Positions 16,590 through 24,073 of a stretch of 44,912 nucleotides of DNA are shown in pieces (position 1 is the first letter of the stretch; each line of letters begins with the position of its first letter). A program made the translations under genes and the position numbers. Origin of the DNA: Bacteroidaceae bacterium (GTDB taxonomy: Bacteria; Bacteroidota; Bacteroidia; Bacteroidales; Bacteroidaceae); NCBI GenBank assembly GCA_017381015.1, contig JAFOCV010000033.1, forward strand, positions 1-44,912. Direction: 5' to 3'. The notes under the pieces are model-generated. The model was not told where the DNA came from and ran no database searches. It saw only the letters and a program-made list of their open reading frames with translations.

Positions 16590-16629
16590 CTGTTGGCGGA
16601 ATTCTGCCTTAAATTAATTCCGCCAACAG
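16590..16629 (-). terminator. Stem-loop after the recombinase gene
   Basis: A perfect 14-bp inverted repeat CTGTTGGCGGAATT / AATTCCGCCAACAG (16590-16603 and 16616-16629) lies 11 bp past the recombinase stop. No T run follows, so it may be a processing or mRNA-stability hairpin rather than a classical terminator. Confidence 0.6.
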
Positions 16630-16640
16630 GTGGGGGTGGG

Positions 16641-17849
16641 TTACTGATTTAGAATTTTGAGAATCTTACGGTTAGCTTTGTCAATAATATCAGATTTTAT
16701 TGAGGAAAGGTAGATTTGGGTGGTCTTCTCGGAGTCGTGGCCCATACCCTTGCTGATGACACTGATAGGGATACCTTCGTCACGGGCAATGCTGGCCCAT
16801 GAGTGCCGTGCGCAGTACATGGTCAGAGGTTGGGGTAGATGCAATATTTCGCCTATCTTCTTTAGTTGTCGATTGATTAATGTACTGGCATTGAGGTATT
16901 GCCTGCGATAGTTTTCTTCCTGATGGTTAATGATTGAAAACAGGAAGGGAGAGGAATTGTCAGACTTGTACTTTTGAAGTATGTGTTGCATGCATTGCTC
17001 CCAGTGTATTTCCAGTTGTTGGTTGGTCTTTTGACGTCGGTAAGTGAGGATACCATATCGGAGGTCTTTCTTTTCGAGGTATGCTATATCAATAAAGGGC
17101 ATTCCACGAGTGTACAAGCTAAACAGGAACAGGTCGCGAGCAAAACTTTTTGACGGAGAATGCGAGAGGTCCATGTCCATGAGGCGGTGTATCGTTTCGA
17201 GAGACAAAGCTCTTTTGCTGGTGGGAGCAATGGAAGTATTGACACGGCGAAATGGGCGGCTATCCTCAATCAATCCATCTTCCAGTGCCCGTCTGTACAC
17301 GGCCTTGAGGTGCTTCATATAAAAGGAAATAGAATTGTGAGACAAATAATTGTGCTTCAGAAAGCGCTCATAGTCAAGCATCAGTTCGGAGTCTATGTGG
17401 CAAAGGGCGATATCTATGTCGTGACGGAAACGCCGGAAGCTATTGTACGTAGCGGAATAAGTCTCGGCAGTACGTGCCTTCATATGTTTATGGTAGAGAC
17501 AGATAGTGTGCTCCATATAATTGAAGAAGGAGAGCGAAGCCTTGAGCCGGTGAAACTCGGTTATAATGGAATCCACACTGACAATACATTCGGATGCAAG
17601 CAAATTATCGTATGCTTGCGCAAATAGTTGTTTGTCGTGGGATAATTCCTTGCTAATGATTTCAAGGTATTCTGAACGGACAGAGGAAGGAGAGATGATG
17701 ATGCACCCCTTCCCTTCGTCCCATTCTTCGGATGCAATCCTGAACGAGGTGGTTACCTGCCTGACTACTCTTTTGTAAATCACCTGATAAAAAATACTAC
17801 CCACACTGGTTGCTTTGGGGCTTCTGAACTTGAGTTTTACCGTAACCAT
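16641..17849 (-). CDS. Tyrosine recombinase (site-specific integrase/invertase, SAM5-like family)
   Basis: The 402-residue product has a DNA-binding N-terminal half (residues 1-200, with a core-binding SAM-like helical region) and a C-terminal catalytic domain. The visible catalytic set is Arg in YTRGMPFIDIAYL near residue 246, the ARHSWASIA box near residue 346, GMGHDSEKTTQIYL and the nucleophilic Tyr near residue 379. The first position of the HxxR box reads Tyr (MYCARHS), which I recall as common in Bacteroidetes members. Tyrosine recombinase genes are known at the head of Bacteroides capsule loci. The inverted repeats 770 bp away are its likely substrate. It has its own promoter at 17914-17946. 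Confidence 0.92.
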   Translation of the reverse strand: MVTVKLKFRSPKATSVGSIFYQVIYKRVVRQVTTSFRIASEEWDEGKGCIIISPSSVRSEYLEIISKELSHDKQLFAQAYDNLLASECIVSVDSIITEFHRLKASLSFFNYMEHTICLYHKHMKARTAETYSATYNSFRRFRHDIDIALCHIDSELMLDYERFLKHNYLSHNSISFYMKHLKAVYRRALEDGLIEDSRPFRRVNTSIAPTSKRALSLETIHRLMDMDLSHSPSKSFARDLFLFSLYTRGMPFIDIAYLEKKDLRYGILTYRRQKTNQQLEIHWEQCMQHILQKYKSDNSSPFLFSIINHQEENYRRQYLNASTLINRQLKKIGEILHLPQPLTMYCARHSWASIARDEGIPISVISKGMGHDSEKTTQIYLSSIKSDIIDKANRKILKILNQ

Positions 17850-17913
17850 AATCTATACATTATATAACGTGTTGTTATTGTACGGTAAAAGTAGGAAAAG
17901 AACCGATTAGAGA

Positions 17914-17946
17914 CAAATATAATGATAAAAGGCCGATTCCAACAAA
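17914..17946 (-). promoter_or_regulatory. Promoter of the recombinase gene
   Basis: On the minus strand TTTG (17946-17943), 21 bases, then TATATTTG (17921-17914) fits the Bacteroidetes consensus and would start transcription about 58 bp before the gene. The -33 element lies in the loop of the dnaG terminator. Confidence 0.6.
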
Positions 17947-17962
17947 TGGAACCAGCCTTTAT
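17928..17962 (-). terminator. Stem-loop terminator of dnaG
   Basis: On the minus strand AAAGGC-tgg-TTCC-atttgtt-GGAA-tcg-GCCTTT forms a stem with a symmetric internal loop, followed by a short TTTTAT. It lies about 40 bp past the dnaG stop. Confidence 0.65.
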
Positions 17963-18001
17963 TTCTCAAAAATCAATTATCAGGAAGTCGAGGGGGGATT
18001 G

Positions 18002-20047
18002 TCACTTTAGCACTCTGTCGCCACATTCCTTGGCCAGACGGCTTTCGGCATCCTTGAGTTCCTTGAATCGCACAAGGAGTTCGCGCTGCTGGGACTTCAT
18101 GGCAGGGTTTTTCATATCAGCCATGACATTGTTAATCTTTTGGCGAACGATGGACAGTTTCATGTCGGCCAGGACGTGAGTGGTAAGTTCCAGGAGTCGG
18201 CTACTATCAGGAACCAGTTGCTGGTCACGACTATGATATTTGCTCAGCTCCTCCTTGTCCATACACAATTGGAAGGCAGCCTGTGACAATTGCTGGTTGC
18301 GATGACTGAGAAAATATTTCTCTGCCACAAAGCCCTCGTCGTGCACATGCTTCATGGCCTTGTCTAGCACCACCTGTGCCAATGGTTGGGCAAAAGCCAA
18401 GCCATCCTGAGTGAGCGAATAGAAGATAAACTCGGTAACGGAAAGAGGAACAGCATTGCCCTCACCATCCTCGGCCTCGCAAATAATCTTCTCGCCATAG
18501 CGTACTATTAACTGTGCCAGGAGAAGTTCCGTGGCAGGAGCTGCCTGCTCCCTGGCAGATGATGCAGGCGGAACTGATGCCGTTGACAGGGCAGAAGAAG
18601 CTGCATCAATATCAGAAAGTCCCTGAGCGGAAGGTTCCACAACGGGAGATGTGTCAGCAGCAAGAGACGGGTCAGCCTCGGGTTGCTGGTCACCAACAGT
18701 GACTGGAGTATTTCTGCGCTTATATTCCTCTTCCCTGTTCTTTGACATCTGATTTTGCACGGCACGATATATCATCTGCTCCTGCATCTGCATCATTTGT
18801 GCCGTTTCGCGGATATAGAGAGTGCGTGTGATTTCGTCAGGGATGAAAGAAATGCTGGTAACGATATCCGCCACCAGTTGACTGAGTTTGCGAGGGTCGT
18901 TTTGAGCCTGATTCATAGCCAGGGTGGTCTTAAACTTGAGAAAGTCCACCTTGTGCTCCTCCACGTATTGACGGAAGTCATTGGCCGTATGTTTGCGAGC
19001 AAAGCTATCGGGGTCGTCGCCATCAGGAAGAAGCAAAATCTGCACATTCATACCAGCCGCCAAGAGCATATCCGTACCACGCTGAGCAGCATGTATACCA
19101 GCCTCGTCACCATCATAGAGAAGAGTGATATTATTGGTAAAGCGATGAAGCAGATGTATCTGTTCCTTGGTGAGAGCTGTGCCCGAATTGGCAACGACAT
19201 TCTCTATACCACATTGATGCATGGAGATAACATCGGTGTATCCCTCCACCATATATACCTGGTCGGCCTTGACGATAGCCTGCTTGGCCTGGAAGAGTCC
19301 GTACAGTTCGCGGCGCTTGCTATAGATGGCAGATTCTGGCGAGTTCTGATACTTTACCGCCACGCCCTTGGTGGCAGCATCCAATACGCGGCCACCAAAA
19401 CCAGCCACCTTGCCACCGACGGTGTGCCAAGGAAACATCACGCGCCCCCAGAAGCGGTCGACCACGCTACCGTCTTCACGCTTGATGGAAAGACCTGTGC
19501 CCACGAGGTATTGCTCCTTGTATCCCTCCTTCATAGCACTTTGGCTCATGACATCCCTACCCTTGGGACAGAAACCGAGTTGGAACTTCTGGATGATGTC
19601 ATCACGGAATCCACGTTCGCGAAAATATGAAAGACCTATGGCACGACCATCAGGCGTTTCGTGCATCTGACGCTGAAACCATCTGAGTGCCCACTCGTTG
19701 AGAATGAACATACTCTCGCGTTCGCTCTGAGCAGCACGCTCCTCGGCGGTGAGTTCGCGCTCCTCTATCTGAATGCCATATTTCTTGGCCAGATAACGAA
19801 GAGCATCAGGATAAGAAAGTTGCTCATGCTCCATGATAAAGCCCACGGGACTACCACCCTTGCCACAAGCGAAACACTTGCAATAATTCTTGGCCGGGGA
19901 GACCATGAAGGAAGGAGTACGGTCGTCATGAAAGGGGCACAAACCTTTATAGTTGGCGCCCGACTTTTTCAGCGTAACGAAATCCGACACTACGTCAACG
20001 ATTTGCGCTGCCTCTTGTATCTTGATTGTGGTTGATCTGTCTATCAT
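18002..20047 (-). CDS. dnaG: DNA primase
   Basis: DnaG makes the RNA primers for chromosome replication. From the ATG at 20047 ([20 protein letters not shown], the usual family start) the protein is 681 residues. The CHC2 zinc finger is C37, H40, C58 and C61. The catalytic core and TOPRIM domain follow, with [13 protein letters not shown] near residue 260 and [16 protein letters not shown] near residue 306. The C-terminal helicase-binding region is preceded by a low-complexity Ala/Ser/Pro-rich linker at about residues 440-505. An in-frame ATG at 20065 would add six residues but lacks family support. It marks the conserved chromosomal edge of the polysaccharide locus. Confidence 0.96.
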   Translation of the reverse strand: MIDRSTTIKIQEAAQIVDVVSDFVTLKKSGANYKGLCPFHDDRTPSFMVSPAKNYCKCFACGKGGSPVGFIMEHEQLSYPDALRYLAKKYGIQIEERELTAEERAAQSERESMFILNEWALRWFQRQMHETPDGRAIGLSYFRERGFRDDIIQKFQLGFCPKGRDVMSQSAMKEGYKEQYLVGTGLSIKREDGSVVDRFWGRVMFPWHTVGGKVAGFGGRVLDAATKGVAVKYQNSPESAIYSKRRELYGLFQAKQAIVKADQVYMVEGYTDVISMHQCGIENVVANSGTALTKEQIHLLHRFTNNITLLYDGDEAGIHAAQRGTDMLLAAGMNVQILLLPDGDDPDSFARKHTANDFRQYVEEHKVDFLKFKTTLAMNQAQNDPRKLSQLVADIVTSISFIPDEITRTLYIRETAQMMQMQEQMIYRAVQNQMSKNREEEYKRRNTPVTVGDQQPEADPSLAADTSPVVEPSAQGLSDIDAASSALSTASVPPASSAREQAAPATELLLAQLIVRYGEKIICEAEDGEGNAVPLSVTEFIFYSLTQDGLAFAQPLAQVVLDKAMKHVHDEGFVAEKYFLSHRNQQLSQAAFQLCMDKEELSKYHSRDQQLVPDSSRLLELTTHVLADMKLSIVRQKINNVMADMKNPAMKSQQRELLVRFKELKDAESRLAKECGDRVLK

Positions 20048-20113
20048 CGGTGCAAATTTATACAAAAAATCTATTTCTTTTGGTCAGTAGAGATGAAAAA
20101 GCGTTTTTTTGTC

Positions 20114-20121
20114 TAAATTTG
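20114..20121 (+). promoter_or_regulatory. Possible -7 element of pepT
   Basis: TAAATTTG, then C, matches the -7 consensus about 30 bp before the pepT ATG. No TTTG is found at the expected distance upstream. A mirror-image TAAATTTG for dnaG lies at 20060-20053 on the minus strand. Confidence 0.4.
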
Positions 20122-20151
20122 CACAAGAAAAAACTAAAAATACCAAGCTTT

Positions 20152-21387
20152 ATGAAGGACATCGTACAACGTTTTTTGAAATACGTGAGTTTTGATACCC
20201 AATCCAGTGAAAACAACCCCGGTCAGTGCCCCAGCACCGAAAAGCAATTCCGTCTGGCAGAATACCTTTTGGAGGAATTGAAGGCCATAGGCATGCAAGA
20301 CGTAGAGATGGACAGCCACGGATATGTCTTTGCCACGCTGCCCGCGAGCAAAGGTATGGAGCAGGTGCCAGTGGTGGGATTCATTGCCCATATGGACACA
20401 AGCCCCGACTGTTCGGGCACAGATGTAAAGCCACGCATCATAGAGAATTACGATGGCACAGACATTGTGCTTGATTCCACGGAAGGCATCGTAACCAAAG
20501 TGAGCCAATTCCCAGAACTACTGCACCACAAGGGAGAGGACATCATAGTCACCGATGGCCACACTCTGCTTGGTGCTGATGACAAGGCCGGCATAGCAGA
20601 AATCACATCCGCCATGGCGTACCTGATAGAGCACCCCAAGGTGAAGCACGGCAAGGTGCGCGTATGTTTCAACCCCGATGAAGAAATCGGTTGCGGTGCA
20701 CATTTGTTTGACGTGGAGAAGTTTGGATGCGAATGGGCATACACCATGGACGGAAGCGAAGTGGGCGAACTGGAGTATGAAAACTTCAATGCAGCCAGCG
20801 CCAAGATTACCATCAACGGTATCAGTGTTCACCCCGGCTATGCCAAGGACAAGATGGTAAATGCAGCCCTTTTGGCTACAGAGTTTGCTCAGCAGATGCC
20901 TGAAAACGAAGTGCCCGAGCGTACCACTGGTTATGAAGGTTTCTTCCACCTGTATCAGATGCAGGGAGGTGTGGAGCAAGCCACACTGACATACATCATT
21001 CGCGACCACAACACACAGATGTTCCAGATGCGCAAGCGCCTCATCCTGGACATGTGCGAGAGAATGAACGAGAAGTATGGTGCAGGCACCTTCTTGCCCG
21101 AAGTGAAAGACACCTATTACAACATGCACACCCAGTTGGTGGACAAGCCACACATCACAGACATAGCCAAGAGTGCCATCGAAGAGGCATGCGGCTTTGC
21201 CAAGGTGGTACCCATCCGTGGTGGTACTGACGGAGCACAACTATCGTTCAAGGGTCTCCCCTGCCCCAACATCTTTGCTGGCGGATTGAATTTCCACGGT
21301 CGCCACGAATTCCTTCCCATCCAAAGCATGGAGAAGGCCATGATGACGGTGGTGAATATCTGCAAATTAGTAGCAGAGGCAAATTAA
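20152..21387 (+). CDS. pepT: Peptidase T (tripeptide aminopeptidase)
   Basis: This 411-residue M20-family zinc peptidase removes the N-terminal residue of tripeptides in the cytoplasm. Metal ligands are visible in [11 protein letters not shown] (His80, Asp82), LLGADDKAG near residue 146, [11 protein letters not shown] near residue 176 with the general-base Glu, and a C-terminal [11 protein letters not shown] histidine. The start at 20152 ([20 protein letters not shown]) matches the family; the open frame extends upstream without support. The M28 peptidase gene follows after 37 bp, so the three plus-strand genes may form an operon. Confidence 0.96.
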   Translation: MKDIVQRFLKYVSFDTQSSENNPGQCPSTEKQFRLAEYLLEELKAIGMQDVEMDSHGYVFATLPASKGMEQVPVVGFIAHMDTSPDCSGTDVKPRIIENYDGTDIVLDSTEGIVTKVSQFPELLHHKGEDIIVTDGHTLLGADDKAGIAEITSAMAYLIEHPKVKHGKVRVCFNPDEEIGCGAHLFDVEKFGCEWAYTMDGSEVGELEYENFNAASAKITINGISVHPGYAKDKMVNAALLATEFAQQMPENEVPERTTGYEGFFHLYQMQGGVEQATLTYIIRDHNTQMFQMRKRLILDMCERMNEKYGAGTFLPEVKDTYYNMHTQLVDKPHITDIAKSAIEEACGFAKVVPIRGGTDGAQLSFKGLPCPNIFAGGLNFHGRHEFLPIQSMEKAMMTVVNICKLVAEAN

Positions 21388-21424
21388 TAGTATGCTCAGC
21401 ACTGACCTAACAACAAGTACAGCT

Positions 21425-22444
21425 ATGAAGAAGATATTTTGGGTTTTAACAATGGCCCTTGCCCTTGTCAGCGCACCTGCGGAGGCCAAGAAGAAGGATA
21501 AGACGACTCCCGAAGAAAAGGGATTGCAAACCATCAACATCAATACGGCCAAGACTCATGTAGAGTTTCTGGCATCAGACCTATTGAAAGGTCGTGCTGC
21601 CGGTACCGAGTGGGGGCATATCGCTGGCGAATACCTCATCAGCATTCTCCGACTGATGGGAGCTACTCCATTGATGGAAGATGGTTATGTACAGCATTTT
21701 GATGCTTATTCTCCATACAACAACAGGACTATGACTTATTACGTGGACACTACCACTGTGGAGTGCATCAAGCTTGCGCCTCATCGCAAGGCCCACATGC
21801 GCAACATACTGGCCAAGATAGAGGGCAAGAATCCGGAAGAGATAATTGTGGTGGGCGCACATTACGACCATCTGGGTTATGACCCCATGCTCTCTGGCGA
21901 CAAGATATACAATGGTGCCGATGACAATGCTTCCGGTGTGCAGGCCGTGCTCCAACTCCTGCAAGCCTTCATGGCCACTGGTCAGCAACCCGAAAGAACC
22001 GTTATCTTTGCCCTTTGGGATGGCGAAGAGGTGGGACTTTGCGGTTCAAAGTATTTCGTCAACAATTTTCCTGACATCAATAAGGTCAAGGCCTACATGA
22101 ACTATGACATGATTGGGCGCAACAATATGGAGCACCGCCCCCAGCAACTCAAGTATCTGTACTCGGCCAAGGACTCGGTTTATGCCACATGGTTGAAGAG
22201 CGACATAGAAAAGTACTCTCTTGCTCTGGACCCAGACTTCCTTCCTTCAGAGGACCTCAGTGGCGGTAGCGACCAGGTGCCTTTCTTCAAAGCAGGAGCT
22301 TCCATAGTGTGGTATCACACAGACGGACACCCCGACTATCACAGACCCAGCGATGAGCCCGAGCGTATCAATTGGAGCAAGATGGTGGATATCACCAAGG
22401 CTTCCTTCCTCTGTCTGTGGAAGATGGCCAACAATGCCTTCTAG
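21425..22444 (+). CDS. Secreted M28-family metallopeptidase
   Basis: The product from ATG 21425 is 339 residues with a Sec-type signal peptide (MKKIFWVLTMALALVSAPAEA) that directs export. Aminopeptidase zinc motifs follow: VVGAHYDHLGYD near residue 143 (His, Asp), GADDNASGVQ near 165 (bridging Asp), WDGEEVGLCGS near 198 (Glu pair), MNYDMIGR near 225, and a late HTDGHPDYHRPSD with His ligands near 300. It probably cleaves peptides in the periplasm or outside the cell. An alternative ATG at 21392 would bury the signal peptide and is less likely. It lies between pepT and a radical SAM gene, all co-directional. Confidence 0.9.
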   Translation: MKKIFWVLTMALALVSAPAEAKKKDKTTPEEKGLQTININTAKTHVEFLASDLLKGRAAGTEWGHIAGEYLISILRLMGATPLMEDGYVQHFDAYSPYNNRTMTYYVDTTTVECIKLAPHRKAHMRNILAKIEGKNPEEIIVVGAHYDHLGYDPMLSGDKIYNGADDNASGVQAVLQLLQAFMATGQQPERTVIFALWDGEEVGLCGSKYFVNNFPDINKVKAYMNYDMIGRNNMEHRPQQLKYLYSAKDSVYATWLKSDIEKYSLALDPDFLPSEDLSGGSDQVPFFKAGASIVWYHTDGHPDYHRPSDEPERINWSKMVDITKASFLCLWKMANNAF

Positions 22445-22465
22445 GTGGATTCTATCGGAGCAAGA

Positions 22466-23311
22466 ATGATATCACGTTGCTATCTGGAGATAACGAATAT
22501 TTGTAATTTGGATTGTGTATTCTGTCCAAAGACAAAGCGCGCAGGTCGAAGCCTCAGCATAGAGGACTTTGACCTGCTCACTGATAGATTGCGCAACGAG
22601 ATAAAATTTCTATACTTTCATCTGATGGGCGAACCTCTGATGCACAAGCATCTGAAGGACTTCATCCTGATGGCAAAGGACAAGGGGTTCATCCCCGTTC
22701 TTACCACCAATGGCACTCTCATTCGTCAGCGTGCGGAGGCTCTGCTTGAGGCTCATCCCCACAAGATACAAATCTCTCTGCACTCTCATGAGGGCAATGG
22801 CAAGGAGCACCCCGAGGAATATATCCAGCACATCATGCAATATGCCACGAGGGCTGCCGCAGATGGTACCATTGTGGTGCTCAGATTATGGAATCAGGGA
22901 GGACTGGATGCTGCCAACGAGCATCTGCTGCAACTGATGGAGGCCTACATACCAAGACCATGGACAGAGCGCTATGATGGGTATAAATTGCTGGATAACA
23001 TCTATCTGGAATATGACGGCGTCTTTGAATGGCCTGATGCCGAGAGTGAAGAATACGAGAGCGAGGAGGTCTTCTGCTATGCCCTGCGCAATCAGATAGG
23101 AGTGCTGGTGGATGGCACCGTAGTGCCCTGTTGTCTGGACCACGATGGCGATATACCTTTGGGCAATCTCTTTCAGCAATCGCTATCCGAGATACTGGCA
23201 TCACCTCGTGCACGTGCCCTCTACGATGGTTTCTCTCATCACATGGCCAGCGAGCCACTATGCCGCCGATGCGGATATGCCGCCGTGGCAAAGAGGTTCA
23301 GAAAAAAATGA
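22466..23311 (+). CDS. Radical SAM protein with SPASM-like C-terminus
   Basis: From ATG 22466 (preceded by GGAGC at good spacing) the protein has 281 residues. The C-x3-C-x2-C cluster motif is at residues 13-20 (CNLDCVFC), and HLMGEPLMHKHL near residue 55 and VLTTNGTL near 80 are typical radical SAM strands. At the C-terminus, VPCCLDHDGDIPLGNLF and CRRCGYAAVAKRF give an abbreviated SPASM-type cysteine set for an auxiliary Fe-S cluster. It probably modifies a peptide or small molecule, but no precursor peptide is evident nearby. A GTG at 22445, directly after the peptidase stop, is a possible alternative start. Confidence 0.88.
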   Translation: MISRCYLEITNICNLDCVFCPKTKRAGRSLSIEDFDLLTDRLRNEIKFLYFHLMGEPLMHKHLKDFILMAKDKGFIPVLTTNGTLIRQRAEALLEAHPHKIQISLHSHEGNGKEHPEEYIQHIMQYATRAAADGTIVVLRLWNQGGLDAANEHLLQLMEAYIPRPWTERYDGYKLLDNIYLEYDGVFEWPDAESEEYESEEVFCYALRNQIGVLVDGTVVPCCLDHDGDIPLGNLFQQSLSEILASPRARALYDGFSHHMASEPLCRRCGYAAVAKRFRKK

Positions 23312-23456
23312 TGGTTCCTCCCCTATGTGGCACACAAAAATATTCAATCAAAACATTTTAATCACTCCCATATATTATGGCAAAAAAGGAAAACACCCAA
23401 GCAAGTGATGACAAAAAGCGTTTCCAGGAATATAATGCCGAGGGGGCGGAATTTTC
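23312..23456. other. Spacer before 42-bp array
   Basis: About 145 bp after the radical SAM stop hold no clear terminator. A short frame begins at 23377 (MAKKENTQASDDKKRF), but it reads straight into the tandem array and ends there at codon 65, so I do not call it a gene with confidence. Confidence 0.3.
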
Positions 23457-23715
23457 TGAAATTTATAAAATCATAGACGTGCGTATAAAAATTGGAGCCA
23501 GTTTTTATACGCACGTTGTCAATTCTATAAAAATAAATCTGAAATTTCAAGAATCAATGACATACCTATAAAAAACATAGTCATTTTTTATAGGAATGAT
23601 GATGAATATATAAAAATTGTGGTCGTTTTTTATAGATACGTAGTCAGTTCTTTAAATTTTATAGCCATTTTTTATAGGCACGTATTCAATTCTTTAAATT
23701 TAGGCCATAGTTTGA
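23457..23715. repeat. 42-bp tandem array with dyad-bearing units
   Basis: Six units repeat every 42 bp (one step is 41): TATAAAA-type cores start at 23484, 23526, 23567, 23609, then TTTAAATTT at 23651 and 23693. TTTTTATA cores recur at about 23499, 23582, 23624 and 23666. Most units carry TTTTTATA and TATAAAAA in inverted orientation. Two neighbouring arms form a perfect 14-bp inverted repeat, CGTGCGTATAAAAA (23478-23491) with TTTTTATACGCACG (23502-23515). Confidence 0.85.
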
Positions 23716-23844
23716 TAGTAATTAGATGTTTATCCTGTTATTATCATCAAAGATGCGCGTACACTGGCGCTCTGCTCCTCCCAACTAAAAAAGGCATCAT
23801 CTGCCACCCCCAAAATACCACATTTTGGGTAGGTTGTTTAGTGA
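23716..23844. other. Spacer upstream of TonB receptor promoter
   Basis: About 130 bp lie between the array and the promoter. I see no gene, hairpin or repeat of note, apart from a short palindromic ccaaaataccacattttgg near 23811-23829. Confidence 0.35.
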
Positions 23845-23873
23845 TTTGGTTCAATTTTTATTACGTAACTTTG
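23845..23873 (+). promoter_or_regulatory. Promoter of the TonB-dependent receptor gene
   Basis: TTTG at 23845-23848, 17 bases, then TAACTTTG at 23866-23873 approximates the consensus, with spacing two to three bases short. The start site would be near 23880. Confidence 0.55.
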
Positions 23874-23879
23874 CAAAAG

Positions 23880-24073
23880 AAAGCAAAGCCTCTCTGAAAG
23901 CATTCGTTGGCGGTATACACGAGCAGGGAAATACCCTGTAAAGTGTAAAAGCGACTGATTTGCCCCGGAAAAAGGAGAAAATGCCTGTTGGTATTCTGGC
24001 ATGAAATTCGTAGTAACGAAACAGGAAACGAAATAAAGATTAAAAACATATATCACTAAAATTGATTAGAAGA
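23880..24073 (+). promoter_or_regulatory. Long structured leader, possible cobalamin-type riboswitch
   Basis: The 190-nt leader contains CAGGG-aaata-CCCTG, ATGCC...GGCAT and TTCGT-agta-ACGAA hairpins. In order it also has AGGGAA, CCCTGTAAA, GCGACTG, GGAAAAAGG and CAGGAAAC, which resemble pieces of the cobalamin riboswitch core. The CCCGCAACUGUA block is not recognisable, so the class is uncertain. Confidence 0.35.

Noticed and set aside
16641-17849. Recombinase as integrase of an integrative element inserted at dnaG
   Set aside because: No tRNA, attachment-site duplication or transfer genes are visible. The nearby inverted repeats make a promoter invertase role more likely, although not proven.
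18755-19630. 291-codon open frame opposite dnaG
   Set aside because: It is antisense to conserved primase domains and has no family features.
20518-21240. 240-codon open frame opposite pepT
   Set aside because: It is a shadow of the conserved pepT coding strand.
23377-23571. 64-codon open frame after the radical SAM gene, considered as a possible precursor peptide
   Set aside because: Most of it is the 42-bp array read in frame; no Cys or leader-core pattern typical of radical SAM substrates was seen.
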